Part shown: positions 1 to 8,165 of the stretch, piece by piece | Layout: every line of letters starts with the position of its first letter | Numbering within the stretch: the stretch's first letter is position 1 | Assembly: GCF_000023845.1 (NCBI RefSeq) | Contig: NC_013170.1 | Coordinates: forward strand, 62,001 to 126,000 | Length of the DNA stretch: 64,000 nt | Direction: 5' to 3' | Source of the DNA: Cryptobacterium curtum DSM 15641 | Lineage (GTDB): Bacteria > Actinomycetota > Coriobacteriia > Coriobacteriales > Eggerthellaceae | The notes under the pieces: model-generated | Seen by the model: the letters and a program-made list of their open reading frames with translations, nothing else | What the model was told of the DNA's origin: nothing | Database searches by the model: none | Position numbers and translations under genes: made by a program

Positions 1-679
1 AAGCGGCATCAGCTGCACCAGATCGAACAGATTCGATGGCAGGTTTTAACGTATTGTTGAGATAAGCGGTTAAAGCAGCGTTTTCGGCGAGAAGCGAATG
101 AACCGGATGACCAGGAATATCAACAACTTCAGGCGTTCCTTCAGCTGCTTCAACGTGCTCGCCCAAGGCAGCTGCATGCACATCGCAGAGGCGCTGCACA
201 TCGTTCACGGGTACACCTTCAGCCATAAGGGCTTGCTCGGCTTTTGACACTTCAGTGGCGGCAACGCCGTCGAACTCGCGGGCAAAATCAGCCTTTACCT
301 CGTCGACAGAAGCACCTGTTTGCAGTTTATTGAGGAGATTTTTGATGACGTCAACACGATGGGCGTCAATGTCAGCGGCATTTTCCGTGCCGGTTTCCGA
401 GTCGCTCGAGTTGTTTGAGCTGCTCAAATCGTTTGAGTTTTCTGTCCCGTTCTCGAAGCCTTCCACAACAAACCCGGCTTCTTGAAAAGCGGCAACCATC
501 GTTTCAATAGGTACGTCTTTAACCATGGCACCTTTTGCGGGTGTCATCATACGGCCGACGGTATCGCGGCGGTCTTTTTCGACAATCTCGGGAAACCCGA
601 GATTGGCCATAATGTTGATGGCTTCAGGGAATTCTTCGCACAGGTCATGTACGGTCATATCTAAGCTCATTTTTTTCAT
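1..679 (-). CDS. DUF438/hemerythrin-type protein, C-terminal part missing
   Basis: The reading frame is open from an ATG at 679 (preceded by an AAAGGG ribosome site) to the window edge, so the C-terminus is cut off. Residues 1-70 look like a DUF1858 module (MTVHDLCEEFPEA, LGFPEI). An Asn/Ser-rich linker follows. A DUF438 module then shows the family signature EQALMAEGVPVNDVQRLCDVH. The last visible part (PGHPVHSLLAEN) is the start of a hemerythrin-like domain, whose His/Glu residues would bind a di-iron centre. Such proteins are thought to sense or handle oxygen, nitric oxide or redox signals in anaerobes. The exact role here is unknown. The gene stands alone, with a 645-bp spacer upstream that holds two AT-rich palindromes. 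Confidence 0.85.
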   Translation of the reverse strand, partial: MKKMSLDMTVHDLCEEFPEAINIMANLGFPEIVEKDRRDTVGRMMTPAKGAMVKDVPIETMVAAFQEAGFVVEGFENGTENSNDLSSSNNSSDSETGTENAADIDAHRVDVIKNLLNKLQTGASVDEVKADFAREFDGVAATEVSKAEQALMAEGVPVNDVQRLCDVHAAALGEHVEAAEGTPEVVDIPGHPVHSLLAENAALTAYLNNTLKPAIESVRSGAADAA

Positions 680-917
680 AGAAACCCTTTCTGTATGGGT
701 TTGTCTTAGGTACTCAATATTTCAAGTACTCAGTTTTAGGTGCTTAGCCGACGATCCCACAGTATGACGGGGAAGTACGTTGCTAATACAACATTAGCGC
801 TAGTCAGTTCCAACTGCGAGGATATTGAGGTGTTTCTTAAAGACAAAACGCTTGTTGCGGACTTTTTCTGGGGTCGCATCGATAAATATGTCGAGATTGC
901 TGATTCTCTTTTTGTGT

Positions 918-947
918 CTCTATAAGAAAATTTATTTTCTTATAGAG
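918..947. promoter_or_regulatory. Perfect 13-bp inverted repeat
   Basis: The arms CTCTATAAGAAAA (918-930) and TTTTCTTATAGAG (935-947) are exact reverse complements with a 4-nt loop. A second, almost perfect palindrome (GGAAAAAATT / AATTTTTCC) follows at 966-990. They sit about 240-310 bp upstream of the hemerythrin-type gene and could be a regulator site or a hairpin; there is no clean terminator U-run. Confidence 0.5.
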
Positions 948-1120
948 GTGTCAATGGACCTGTTAGGAAAAAATTTAGCTGAATTTTTCCTTATAAAGCC
1001 AATTAATTAAATAAAGAGAAGAATAGTTTCTTATAGTTCAAGAATATAGCCTTCATGCACCCTGTGCGAGCACAAGAGGTAAGAGCGTCCAGAATATTTG
1101 AAGGAGTTGTTCAGGATCCG

Positions 1121-1305
1121 CATGAAGAATCCGAGATTCTAATATGCTTCGTGCCAAGAACATGAAGAAATCGTCTGGGACTTACAGGAAGAGTTCGATA
1201 CCTAGGTAAGGCGAAGTCTACACAGAAAACTAGAGAGCCATTCGGGTTTATATGAAGAATCCGGGAGCAATAGCAGGAAGAGCCCGACACTTGCATGAAG
1301 ACATA
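1121..1305. repeat. Degenerate short direct repeats
   Basis: The motif (C/T)ATGAAGAATCCG or CAGGAAGAG(T/C)(T/C)CG recurs at 1121, 1161, 1185, 1251, 1274 and, weaker, 1293. The segments 1161-1201 and 1251-1290 align as about 40-bp imperfect direct repeats. Function is unknown. Confidence 0.5.
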
Positions 1306-1324
1306 CATAAAGGCATGCTGCAGG

Positions 1325-3145
1325 TTAAAACTGCTCGACCAGTTCGATGAGCTCCTGTTTTTTGTGAATATCGAGTTTTGTGTAAATACGCTTGGTGTGA
1401 GTGCGCACTGTGTTCTCAGAAACGAACAACGTTTCAGCAATACGAGGAACCGTGTAACCATGCACAATAAGGTCAGTAACTTCAGCTTCTCGGTCGCTCA
1501 ACCGATAGACTTGCTGAAGGGCGGAAACACGTTTGGACAGCAGATCCTTCCAGTCGCCTTCTTCCAATGAATCTCTCAATGGGTTTCTGAATGGGTTTCT
1601 GAATGGCCCTCCGAGCGATTTGTCTAACGATTCGCTTGGTTTTCCAAGGCGCTCTTCTAATGATCTTCCTGATGAAGCAGCGTCAGAACGAGTATCGAAA
1701 GTCGTATCCAAAGCAGTGTGACGGAGAGAACCATCCTTGGTTTGCTCAGAATTGATTTCCATAGAGGGTTCGAATACAGAAGGCCTGGGAACAGAAGGCT
1801 TGGATGCAGAAGGCCCAAAACCTTTCTTTCCTTTTTGATAGGAAGAGTAGGGGGCACCAGAATTATTTAGTTGACCTGACATTTGTTCAACTGGCAAAGA
1901 TGCCGATATGAGTTCGATAGTGTCGCCGTAGAAAAATTGGCTGCGCGCATTCTTAAAACTTACCGAACCGATGAAGAACATAAGGGCAAGCAGATAGATG
2001 GCGACAATAGCAGCAGTTTCTTGTGCGTTAAATCCGAGAGCGGTAAAGCTGTCCGAGAAGCTTCCAATAATAAAACCTAAGTCGTGCAGCGCGTAAATAA
2101 TGCCACCGAACAATCCAAATACAAAGAAAGGAGTGACGCCGCGATCGCGCGACATTTGCGTGCATTGCAGCATAGTCAGCATGAGTCCGACGCTGTACAA
2201 GGCAAACAAGCCCGATGCAAGCCAGTGGGCATAAAAACCTGGCGCAAACATAAGAATTAAAAATGTGCTGATCAATACCGGAAAAACAATTTGGTAGAGC
2301 TTGATAATGTTCAGCCGAAGTCCCTTAGCCTGCCACAGGAAGAAAACCGCTCCTGCTGCGGCAAAAAGCGCTGCTATAGAAAGCAGATTAACGTAGAGAC
2401 CAACTTCTGGTTGGTTAATAGCAAGTGATCTGACGATACCGGTGCAAAAGGCAATGGCGCCCATACAGAGCGCGCTGCGCCACATGTTTTTGACAGCACG
2501 GCGATAGACACGCAGATTTTCGCGCGGAATATCGGAAAACATTGGCTGTGAAAAGTCGATGGTGCGATTCCCCAAAATCAGCGCAAGCGAAATAAGCGGC
2601 AAAAATACCAGTGGTACTAAATAGACGGTTACGGCACGGGGAATAAGATACAGTCCAAAGTAGAATACGGCGGAACACATAAATCCGACGATGAGGTCAC
2701 GCTGCCCCATTTCTTGTTGCTGGCTCGCGAACAGCCGCTGCCACAGTAAGTAGAAAAGGGCCGATCCAGTACCAAGGAAAACACCACTCGCCACTACGAG
2801 TGGGAATGCCCAGTCGTGCAAATACATAACGCCGATAAGCAACGCCCAACCGGCAAAATAGATAAGTGAGGCACCGATGACCTGTGTTCCCGTTTTAGCA
2901 CGAGGTGCAAAATAAGCGCCTCGAGCAGCGACAGAAAAGGTGACAAGCAGCATAGTTGACTGAGCGAGGTAGAACCAGAACATAATCTCGCTTGTCTGGA
3001 TGCTTATTGGAAGAAAGGGAAATACACCGCCCCAAATGCCCGTGGCATTAACAGCAAGAAAGAGCGCATAACCAAGCGAAGCACTTGTCGGCTTGAGCGA
3101 GGCAATTATAGTCTGATTCAGGTGCATTATTACCGTAGTGTTCAT
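1325..3145 (-). CDS. Membrane-anchored LuxR-family regulator
   Basis: This 606-residue protein has about a dozen hydrophobic segments in its first 400 residues. A polar, low-complexity linker of about 130 residues follows (repeated Pro-Ser and RNP(F/L)R units, encoded by a tandem GAATGGGTTTCT-type 12-mer near 1580). A C-terminal LuxR helix-turn-helix ends it (LSDREAEVTDLI, SENTVRTHTKRIY, residues about 545-606). There is no receiver domain. Membrane LuxR proteins of this build are characteristic of Eggerthellaceae and usually sit beside one respiratory or catabolic operon. Here the gene is divergent from the DmsABC-like operon, so it probably senses that enzyme's substrate or a related signal at the membrane and controls that operon. 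The start at 3145 has only a weak ribosome site; a Met at 3127 is an alternative. Confidence 0.9.
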   Translation of the reverse strand: MNTTVIMHLNQTIIASLKPTSASLGYALFLAVNATGIWGGVFPFLPISIQTSEIMFWFYLAQSTMLLVTFSVAARGAYFAPRAKTGTQVIGASLIYFAGWALLIGVMYLHDWAFPLVVASGVFLGTGSALFYLLWQRLFASQQQEMGQRDLIVGFMCSAVFYFGLYLIPRAVTVYLVPLVFLPLISLALILGNRTIDFSQPMFSDIPRENLRVYRRAVKNMWRSALCMGAIAFCTGIVRSLAINQPEVGLYVNLLSIAALFAAAGAVFFLWQAKGLRLNIIKLYQIVFPVLISTFLILMFAPGFYAHWLASGLFALYSVGLMLTMLQCTQMSRDRGVTPFFVFGLFGGIIYALHDLGFIIGSFSDSFTALGFNAQETAAIVAIYLLALMFFIGSVSFKNARSQFFYGDTIELISASLPVEQMSGQLNNSGAPYSSYQKGKKGFGPSASKPSVPRPSVFEPSMEINSEQTKDGSLRHTALDTTFDTRSDAASSGRSLEERLGKPSESLDKSLGGPFRNPFRNPLRDSLEEGDWKDLLSKRVSALQQVYRLSDREAEVTDLIVHGYTVPRIAETLFVSENTVRTHTKRIYTKLDIHKKQELIELVEQF

Positions 3146-3323
3146 AGTGTCGCCATGCTTAATGTGTTGTGATTACGATACCGCATCGATTTATTAACAT
3201 GAAGGCTTGCGAACAGGGATTTTACTAAATTCACCCTAATCATGTGACAAGATCGCACCCTGGCGCGTTAGGGTTGTTGTTGGAGGATTGACAATTTCAG
3301 ACGAAGGAAGAGGAGGAGTGCTT
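3146..3323. promoter_or_regulatory. Divergent promoter region luxR / dms operon
   Basis: This 178-bp space separates two divergent genes and must hold both promoters. A 7-bp inverted repeat, ACCCTAA (3233-3239) and TTAGGGT (3268-3274), is a candidate regulator site. A strong ribosome site AGGAGGAG at 3311-3318 serves the oxidoreductase. No clean -35/-10 pair could be assigned by eye. Confidence 0.4.
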
Positions 3324-5756
3324 ATGCCACAGACGAGCATGAGCCGCCGGGGATTTATTAAAGCATCTGGTGCCCTTGCCGCGCTTGCAGCAGCCGGTGA
3401 AGGGGCAGCCCTGGCAGGTGGCGGGTTTGTTGCCGAGGCTGCGCAAGAAGCAAATGAAGAGACCATCGCTTGGAGTCAATGCAACGTTAATTGCGGTGGC
3501 AATTGTATTTTCCAATGGCATGTGCGGGACGGCAAAGTCCTCTACATGGAAACGGACAATACGGGTAATTCCGATCTTCAGGCACGCGCCTGTTTGCGTG
3601 GGCGCAGTATGCGCAAATGGTTGAACCATCCTGATCGCCTGCTATATCCCATGAAGCGAGTTGGCAAGCGGGGTGAAGGAAAGTTCGAGCGCATATCCTG
3701 GGACGAAGCCATCCAGATTATTCATGACAATATGGAGCGTATCTACGCCAACTATGGACCCAATTCTGTATTTATCAACTATGCAACAGGTATGTACAGT
3801 ACTACGGGTAGGAATCCGAGTAAGCGGTTACTGTCGCTCTTAGGGGGATTCGTCAATCAGGGTGCTGATTATTCTACCCATATGATGCAGGTAGTCATGC
3901 CATATATGTTTGGCTCCGATAAGACGAAGGGTTCTATCTATTCACCCTACGACAACATTAACGCCTCGTCTTTTACTGAAGCTGAAGCGCACTCCGATCT
4001 GATTGTTATGTTTGGCAATAGCCCAGCGGAAACGCGTATGGGTGGAGCGAACGCGACGTGGGATTTTGCCAAAGTGCGTGAAGCGGTATACGCACGTGGG
4101 GGTAAGGTTGTTAATATCGACTATCGTCTCAATGAAACTTCATCAGCTCATGCAGATGAATGGCTTCCTATTCGTACCGGTACCGACACCGCGTTGTGCT
4201 GTGCACTCGTTCATGAATTCATTGTCGACGGCAAAACCGATGAAGAATTTCTTGTCCGTTACTGCGTTGGGTGGGATGAAGACACGCTGCCCGAATCGGC
4301 TCAAGGGCAAAATCTGTCGTATAAGGCCTACATTATGGGCGAGGGGTATGACCACATTGCTAAGACTCCCGAATGGGCTGCGGAGATTACGCAAATTCCC
4401 GCAGAGAAGATTCGCGAACTAGCCCGCGATCTGGAAAAGGCCGAAGCTCCTTTTGTGGTGCAAGGTTGGGGGCCACAGCGCCACACCAATGGCGAACAAA
4501 CGTCGCGTGCCATTAGTATGGTGCCAATTGCGTTGGGAAAAATTGGACTACCGGGCACCAATACCGGCCAGCGGGAAGCGGAACCGCCGGTGTACTTAGT
4601 GTCGGCGCTGCCGTTTAAAAACCCCGTAACAACAACCCTGCCGGTTTATCAATTCATTAATGCGATTGACCATGGGCATAAAATGACTGCCACTAACGCA
4701 GGTATCACAGGAGCTGATGCGCTTGGTGTCGACATTAAATGCTTGTGGAACTATGCAGGCAACTGTTTAACCAATCAGCATGGCGATATCAATTACACGC
4801 ATGAAGTGCTCATAGATGAGAATAAATGCGAGTTCATCCTGGTGTGGGACACGGTGATGACCGACTCTGCTAAGTATGCCGATCTTCTGCTGCCCGATGC
4901 AATGCGCTCCGAACAGCTCAATATGCAGACACAGGGTTATTCGGAATACTACACCGGTGTCACGGTAGGTGGCCCTGCCCAGGAGGCTCCCGGCGAGTGC
5001 CGAATACATTACGATGTGTGCGCTGACATTGCTGAAACGTTTGGTTTGCGTGACGAATTTACCGAAGGCCGCACGCAAGAAGACTGGATTCGTTTTCTGT
5101 ATGAACAAGGTCGGGAAAAGCATCCCGAGATGCCTACATGGGAACAGATTCTGAAACAAGGTGTTTATAAGACAAAGCCTGATCAAGCCATTGGATTGAA
5201 AGACTTTCGTGATGATCCTATTGCTCATCCACTGGGAACACCCAGTGGCAAGATCGAGATCTATTCTGAATCACTTGCAAAACTCAATGAAACCTGGGAA
5301 CTAGAAGAAGGAGACAAGATATTTGCTATTCCTGAATTCGATTCCGGTTTTCAGGGGTATGGTGCGGCCACCGATGAATACCCGCTGTATTGCTCGGGCT
5401 TTCATCACAAGTCACGTACCCACTCATCATTCGGTTTTATAGAGGAATTGGAACAGGCGGCTCGTCAGCAGATGTGGATCAATCCGGTTGATGCTGAACC
5501 GCGTGGTATTGCGATGGGCGATATCTGTGCTGTGAAGAGTCCAGCCGGTGAAATCCGCATTGAAGCGCGCGTAACTAATCGTATTATTCCCGGTACAGTA
5601 GGTATTCCTCAAGGCGCTTGGCATAAGGCTGATATGCAGGGCGATCGGGTTGATAAGGGTGGCTGTATTAATACGCTCACGACCTATCGGCCGACCCCGC
5701 TTGCAAAGGGCAATGGAAATGCTCATTCCATCATTGTTCAAGTGACTAAAGCGTAG
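3324..5756 (+). CDS. Tat-exported molybdopterin oxidoreductase, DmsA-like
   Basis: This is the catalytic subunit of a periplasm-facing respiratory reductase. The start at 3324 is chosen because AGGAGGAG lies 5 nt upstream and it leaves a proper twin-arginine signal (SRRGFIK, then an Ala-rich segment). The 810-residue protein has an N-terminal [4Fe-4S] motif (C53-x3-C57-x3-C61-x28-C90), the three molybdopterin oxidoreductase domains and the dinucleotide-binding domain at the C-terminus. The region GADYSTHM matches the place where DmsA-type enzymes provide a serine ligand to molybdenum (Ser184 here), which favours the DMSO/TMAO reductase branch. It is followed by an Fe-S subunit, a membrane anchor and a TorD chaperone. 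The electron acceptor cannot be named from sequence; this family is greatly expanded in Eggerthellaceae, with many different substrates. Confidence 0.93.
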   Translation: MPQTSMSRRGFIKASGALAALAAAGEGAALAGGGFVAEAAQEANEETIAWSQCNVNCGGNCIFQWHVRDGKVLYMETDNTGNSDLQARACLRGRSMRKWLNHPDRLLYPMKRVGKRGEGKFERISWDEAIQIIHDNMERIYANYGPNSVFINYATGMYSTTGRNPSKRLLSLLGGFVNQGADYSTHMMQVVMPYMFGSDKTKGSIYSPYDNINASSFTEAEAHSDLIVMFGNSPAETRMGGANATWDFAKVREAVYARGGKVVNIDYRLNETSSAHADEWLPIRTGTDTALCCALVHEFIVDGKTDEEFLVRYCVGWDEDTLPESAQGQNLSYKAYIMGEGYDHIAKTPEWAAEITQIPAEKIRELARDLEKAEAPFVVQGWGPQRHTNGEQTSRAISMVPIALGKIGLPGTNTGQREAEPPVYLVSALPFKNPVTTTLPVYQFINAIDHGHKMTATNAGITGADALGVDIKCLWNYAGNCLTNQHGDINYTHEVLIDENKCEFILVWDTVMTDSAKYADLLLPDAMRSEQLNMQTQGYSEYYTGVTVGGPAQEAPGECRIHYDVCADIAETFGLRDEFTEGRTQEDWIRFLYEQGREKHPEMPTWEQILKQGVYKTKPDQAIGLKDFRDDPIAHPLGTPSGKIEIYSESLAKLNETWELEEGDKIFAIPEFDSGFQGYGAATDEYPLYCSGFHHKSRTHSSFGFIEELEQAARQQMWINPVDAEPRGIAMGDICAVKSPAGEIRIEARVTNRIIPGTVGIPQGAWHKADMQGDRVDKGGCINTLTTYRPTPLAKGNGNAHSIIVQVTKA

Positions 5757-5771
5757 AGGAGGGATATATAT

Positions 5772-6392
5772 ATGACTCAGTATGCATTTTATTTTGACAG
5801 TGCGCGCTGCACCGGCTGCAAAACCTGTGAGCTTGCCTGCAAAGATTATCAGAATCTTGATAAAAATACCGCTTATCGTCACGTCTTCGATTACGAGGGC
5901 GGTTCATGGACGATCAATGCTGATGGCACCTGCCAAACGAACGCATTCGTCTATCATGTATCGGTTTCTTGCAACCACTGTGATAATCCCGCCTGTACGG
6001 GCGTGTGTCCCACTGGTGCGATGCATAAAAACCCTGAAACAGGGCTTGTGTCGGTGAACACCGATAAATGCATTGGCTGCGGATACTGCCATATGGCTTG
6101 CCCCTATAATGCGCCGAAAGTCGACCGTGCGCTCGGCCATTCGGTGAAGTGTGATGGCTGTGCCAGTCGTGTGGAAGCGGGGCTCAATCCTATTTGCGTA
6201 GATGCCTGCCCGCTTCGTGCTTTGAAATTTGGCTCAGTTAGTGAAATGGCTGCTTTAGGTGAGCAAGCGAATATCGCGCCATTGCCAGAAAGTCATTACA
6301 CCCATCCGCATCTATACATCAAAGTGAACGAAAATGCGAAAGCTCCCGGTTCTGCCGAAGGGTCTGTCGCCAATGTTATGGAGGTGCTCTAG
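5772..6392 (+). CDS. DmsB-like four-cluster ferredoxin subunit
   Basis: This 206-residue protein carries the electrons between the membrane anchor and the DmsA-like subunit. Four cysteine clusters are visible: CTGCKTCELACK near residue 13, CNHCDNPACTGVCPTG near 67, CIGCGYCHMACP near 100, and CDGC...CVDACP near 127. This is the DmsB/NrfC pattern for four [4Fe-4S] centres. It has no signal peptide, as expected for a subunit exported by hitch-hiking with its Tat partner. It starts 15 bp after the catalytic gene, behind GAGGAGGG, and its stop lies just before the ATG of the anchor gene, which indicates translational coupling. Confidence 0.93.
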   Translation: MTQYAFYFDSARCTGCKTCELACKDYQNLDKNTAYRHVFDYEGGSWTINADGTCQTNAFVYHVSVSCNHCDNPACTGVCPTGAMHKNPETGLVSVNTDKCIGCGYCHMACPYNAPKVDRALGHSVKCDGCASRVEAGLNPICVDACPLRALKFGSVSEMAALGEQANIAPLPESHYTHPHLYIKVNENAKAPGSAEGSVANVMEVL

Positions 6393-6393
6393 T

Positions 6394-7257
6394 ATGGAAA
6401 CCGCTTTTGCTGAGCTACCTCTGGCGATATTTACCACGTTGGCTTCTATTGGAGCTGGTTCCTTTATAGTGCTGGCATGTGTGCTTTGGCGAAGAAATAT
6501 GTCAAGCACGCAGATGAAAGCGCTCGACCGAGCGATGCTTGTGCCGTTTATGGTGGCTGGTGTTGGGTTTGTTGCTTCATTTTTGCATTTAACAGCGCCG
6601 CTACACGCCGTGTATGTGTTTTCCGGTATGGGATCTTCACCCCTTACCAACGAAATATGCTGCGGTATCGTGTTTATGGCGGCTGCTTTTCTGTATCTCG
6701 TACTAGCTCTTATCGGCAAGCTGGGTAATGCCCGCAAGCCATTTGCTTTAATAGTAGCCGTTCTAGCCACTGTCTTTGTTATCTTTGTTGGTCTGGCTTA
6801 TATCGTTCCCACTATTGTGTCGTGGAATACAGCACTTGTACCAGCTGAAATGCTTGGCTACGCTCTTGTAGGTGGGACAGCTCTTATGGTGTGTGTTGCG
6901 CAGTACGCTGGTGTGCTTGATGAAGAAACACGCACCGTACTCAAAATGCCTCTTGTGATACTGGTTGTGTGTGGATTGGTGCTTGCTTTAGCTGCTCCGA
7001 TCACCCATATCGCAATCATCAATGGCCTAGGCAATGCTGTTTCGCAGGGGAGCGCCCTTGTGTCTGAGGTACTGCCTTATGTGCTGGTCGGTTTGGTGTT
7101 GATTGCTCTTTCCGCTGTCGAGTTGCTCTGGGGCATTGCCAAGGGTTTCACACCAGCACGAGGTTTACGGTCGACTCTCGAAGCACTAGTGGGCATCTTT
7201 CTTTTGCGTCTTACGTTCTATGCGTTGTACCTTTCAATAGGCGTTACTTTGATGTAG
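6394..7257 (+). CDS. DmsC-like membrane anchor subunit
   Basis: This 287-residue integral membrane protein has about eight hydrophobic segments and belongs to the DMSO reductase anchor (DmsC) family. It would take electrons from menaquinol and pass them to the DmsB-like subunit. The ATG at 6394 is preferred over an upstream frame extension because GGAGGT lies at 6380-6385, inside the end of the previous gene. The motif GSSPLTNE in the second membrane region recurs as GSSPLSNE in a second anchor gene 1.9 kb downstream, so the two are paralogues. About 245 bp with no recognisable gene follow before the chaperone gene. Confidence 0.88.
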   Translation: METAFAELPLAIFTTLASIGAGSFIVLACVLWRRNMSSTQMKALDRAMLVPFMVAGVGFVASFLHLTAPLHAVYVFSGMGSSPLTNEICCGIVFMAAAFLYLVLALIGKLGNARKPFALIVAVLATVFVIFVGLAYIVPTIVSWNTALVPAEMLGYALVGGTALMVCVAQYAGVLDEETRTVLKMPLVILVVCGLVLALAAPITHIAIINGLGNAVSQGSALVSEVLPYVLVGLVLIALSAVELLWGIAKGFTPARGLRSTLEALVGIFLLRLTFYALYLSIGVTLM

Positions 7258-7502
7258 CTCTGCGCGAGTATCCATCGCGAGGCCTACTGGAAATGGCTAT
7301 TTAGAAGTGACGGTTTTAGATAGAGCGATGCTGAGATAGCGATTCTGGAAATGGCGAGATCAGATCTAGCCTTTATATCCTCAGATTTAGGGACTAAGAG
7401 TATTCTGACTTCGACTGAGCTGACAGGAGCCCGCCCTTATGTCCACTGTTCTGGGGGGTCGTGGGGTGTAACTACCATGAATGAGCTTGTAAGGAGTTTC
7501 TT

Positions 7503-8141
7503 ATGAGTGTGCTCGAACAGAGCGTACTTGAGCAGATTGCTTTTATTGGGAACACGCTTTCACCGCTTTTCTTGTATGATCCACTCGCAAAGGAAACAGC
7601 AGACCTGTACGAAGCTCTGCGTCAAGTTGATGTTCACACGGCGGCTGCTGATTGGCCGTTTGGGAATACGCTTGCAATTGAACACGGGCTGCATCTGATG
7701 CAGGTAGGCATCAATGCGGGCAGGGAGGAACTGTCTCATGAATTTCAGCGGCTTTTTGTGGGGCCAGAGACAAAGGCAGTTCCTCCGTGGGGATCGGTGT
7801 ATACCGATCACGACAGAATATTATTTGGTGAAACAGCGCTTGACCTGCACGATTGGATGAGCAAAAACACCATTCGAGCGACGGTTGATGACCATATGCC
7901 AGATGATCATGTTGGTCGCATGTTGGCACTTTTAGCATGGATCGCCCAGCAGCGTCCTAGCTTGCTGGAAGAATATTTGCAGGACCACTTTCTTACTTGG
8001 ATTCCGCATTTTCTGTCCGTACTTGATGACAGAACAAGAAGCGATTTCTATCATGGTCTTTCCGTACTCACACAGGAAAGCATTGAAGGAATTGGACAAG
8101 CACTTAGCGTACAGGTGGTTGAGCCACGGTTCTTTCGGTGA
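7503..8141 (+). CDS. TorD/DmsD-family chaperone
   Basis: The 212-residue all-alpha cytoplasmic protein shows the TorD-family signature EFQRLFVGPETKAVPPWGSVYTD near residues 80-102. These chaperones bind the twin-arginine signal and apo form of molybdoenzymes, help cofactor insertion and hold back export until folding is complete. The client is most likely the DmsA-like subunit 1.7 kb upstream. The ATG at 7503 has an AAGGAGT ribosome site. It ends 24 bp before a second DmsC-like gene, so it is probably in one transcript with it. Confidence 0.88.
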   Translation: MSVLEQSVLEQIAFIGNTLSPLFLYDPLAKETADLYEALRQVDVHTAAADWPFGNTLAIEHGLHLMQVGINAGREELSHEFQRLFVGPETKAVPPWGSVYTDHDRILFGETALDLHDWMSKNTIRATVDDHMPDDHVGRMLALLAWIAQQRPSLLEEYLQDHFLTWIPHFLSVLDDRTRSDFYHGLSVLTQESIEGIGQALSVQVVEPRFFR

Positions 8142-8165
8142 TTGAAGCAGTAGGGAGGAAAATCA

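Larger units (their letters stand above)
680..1324. other. Intergenic region with palindromes and degenerate repeats
   Basis: No convincing gene is present. The stretch lies upstream of the DUF438/hemerythrin gene and downstream of the LuxR gene, both on the minus strand. It is AT-rich between about 900 and 1040 and carries two palindromes there. From 1121 to 1305 it holds a degenerate family of short repeats. Short open frames on both strands have no ribosome sites or protein-like composition. Confidence 0.6.
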
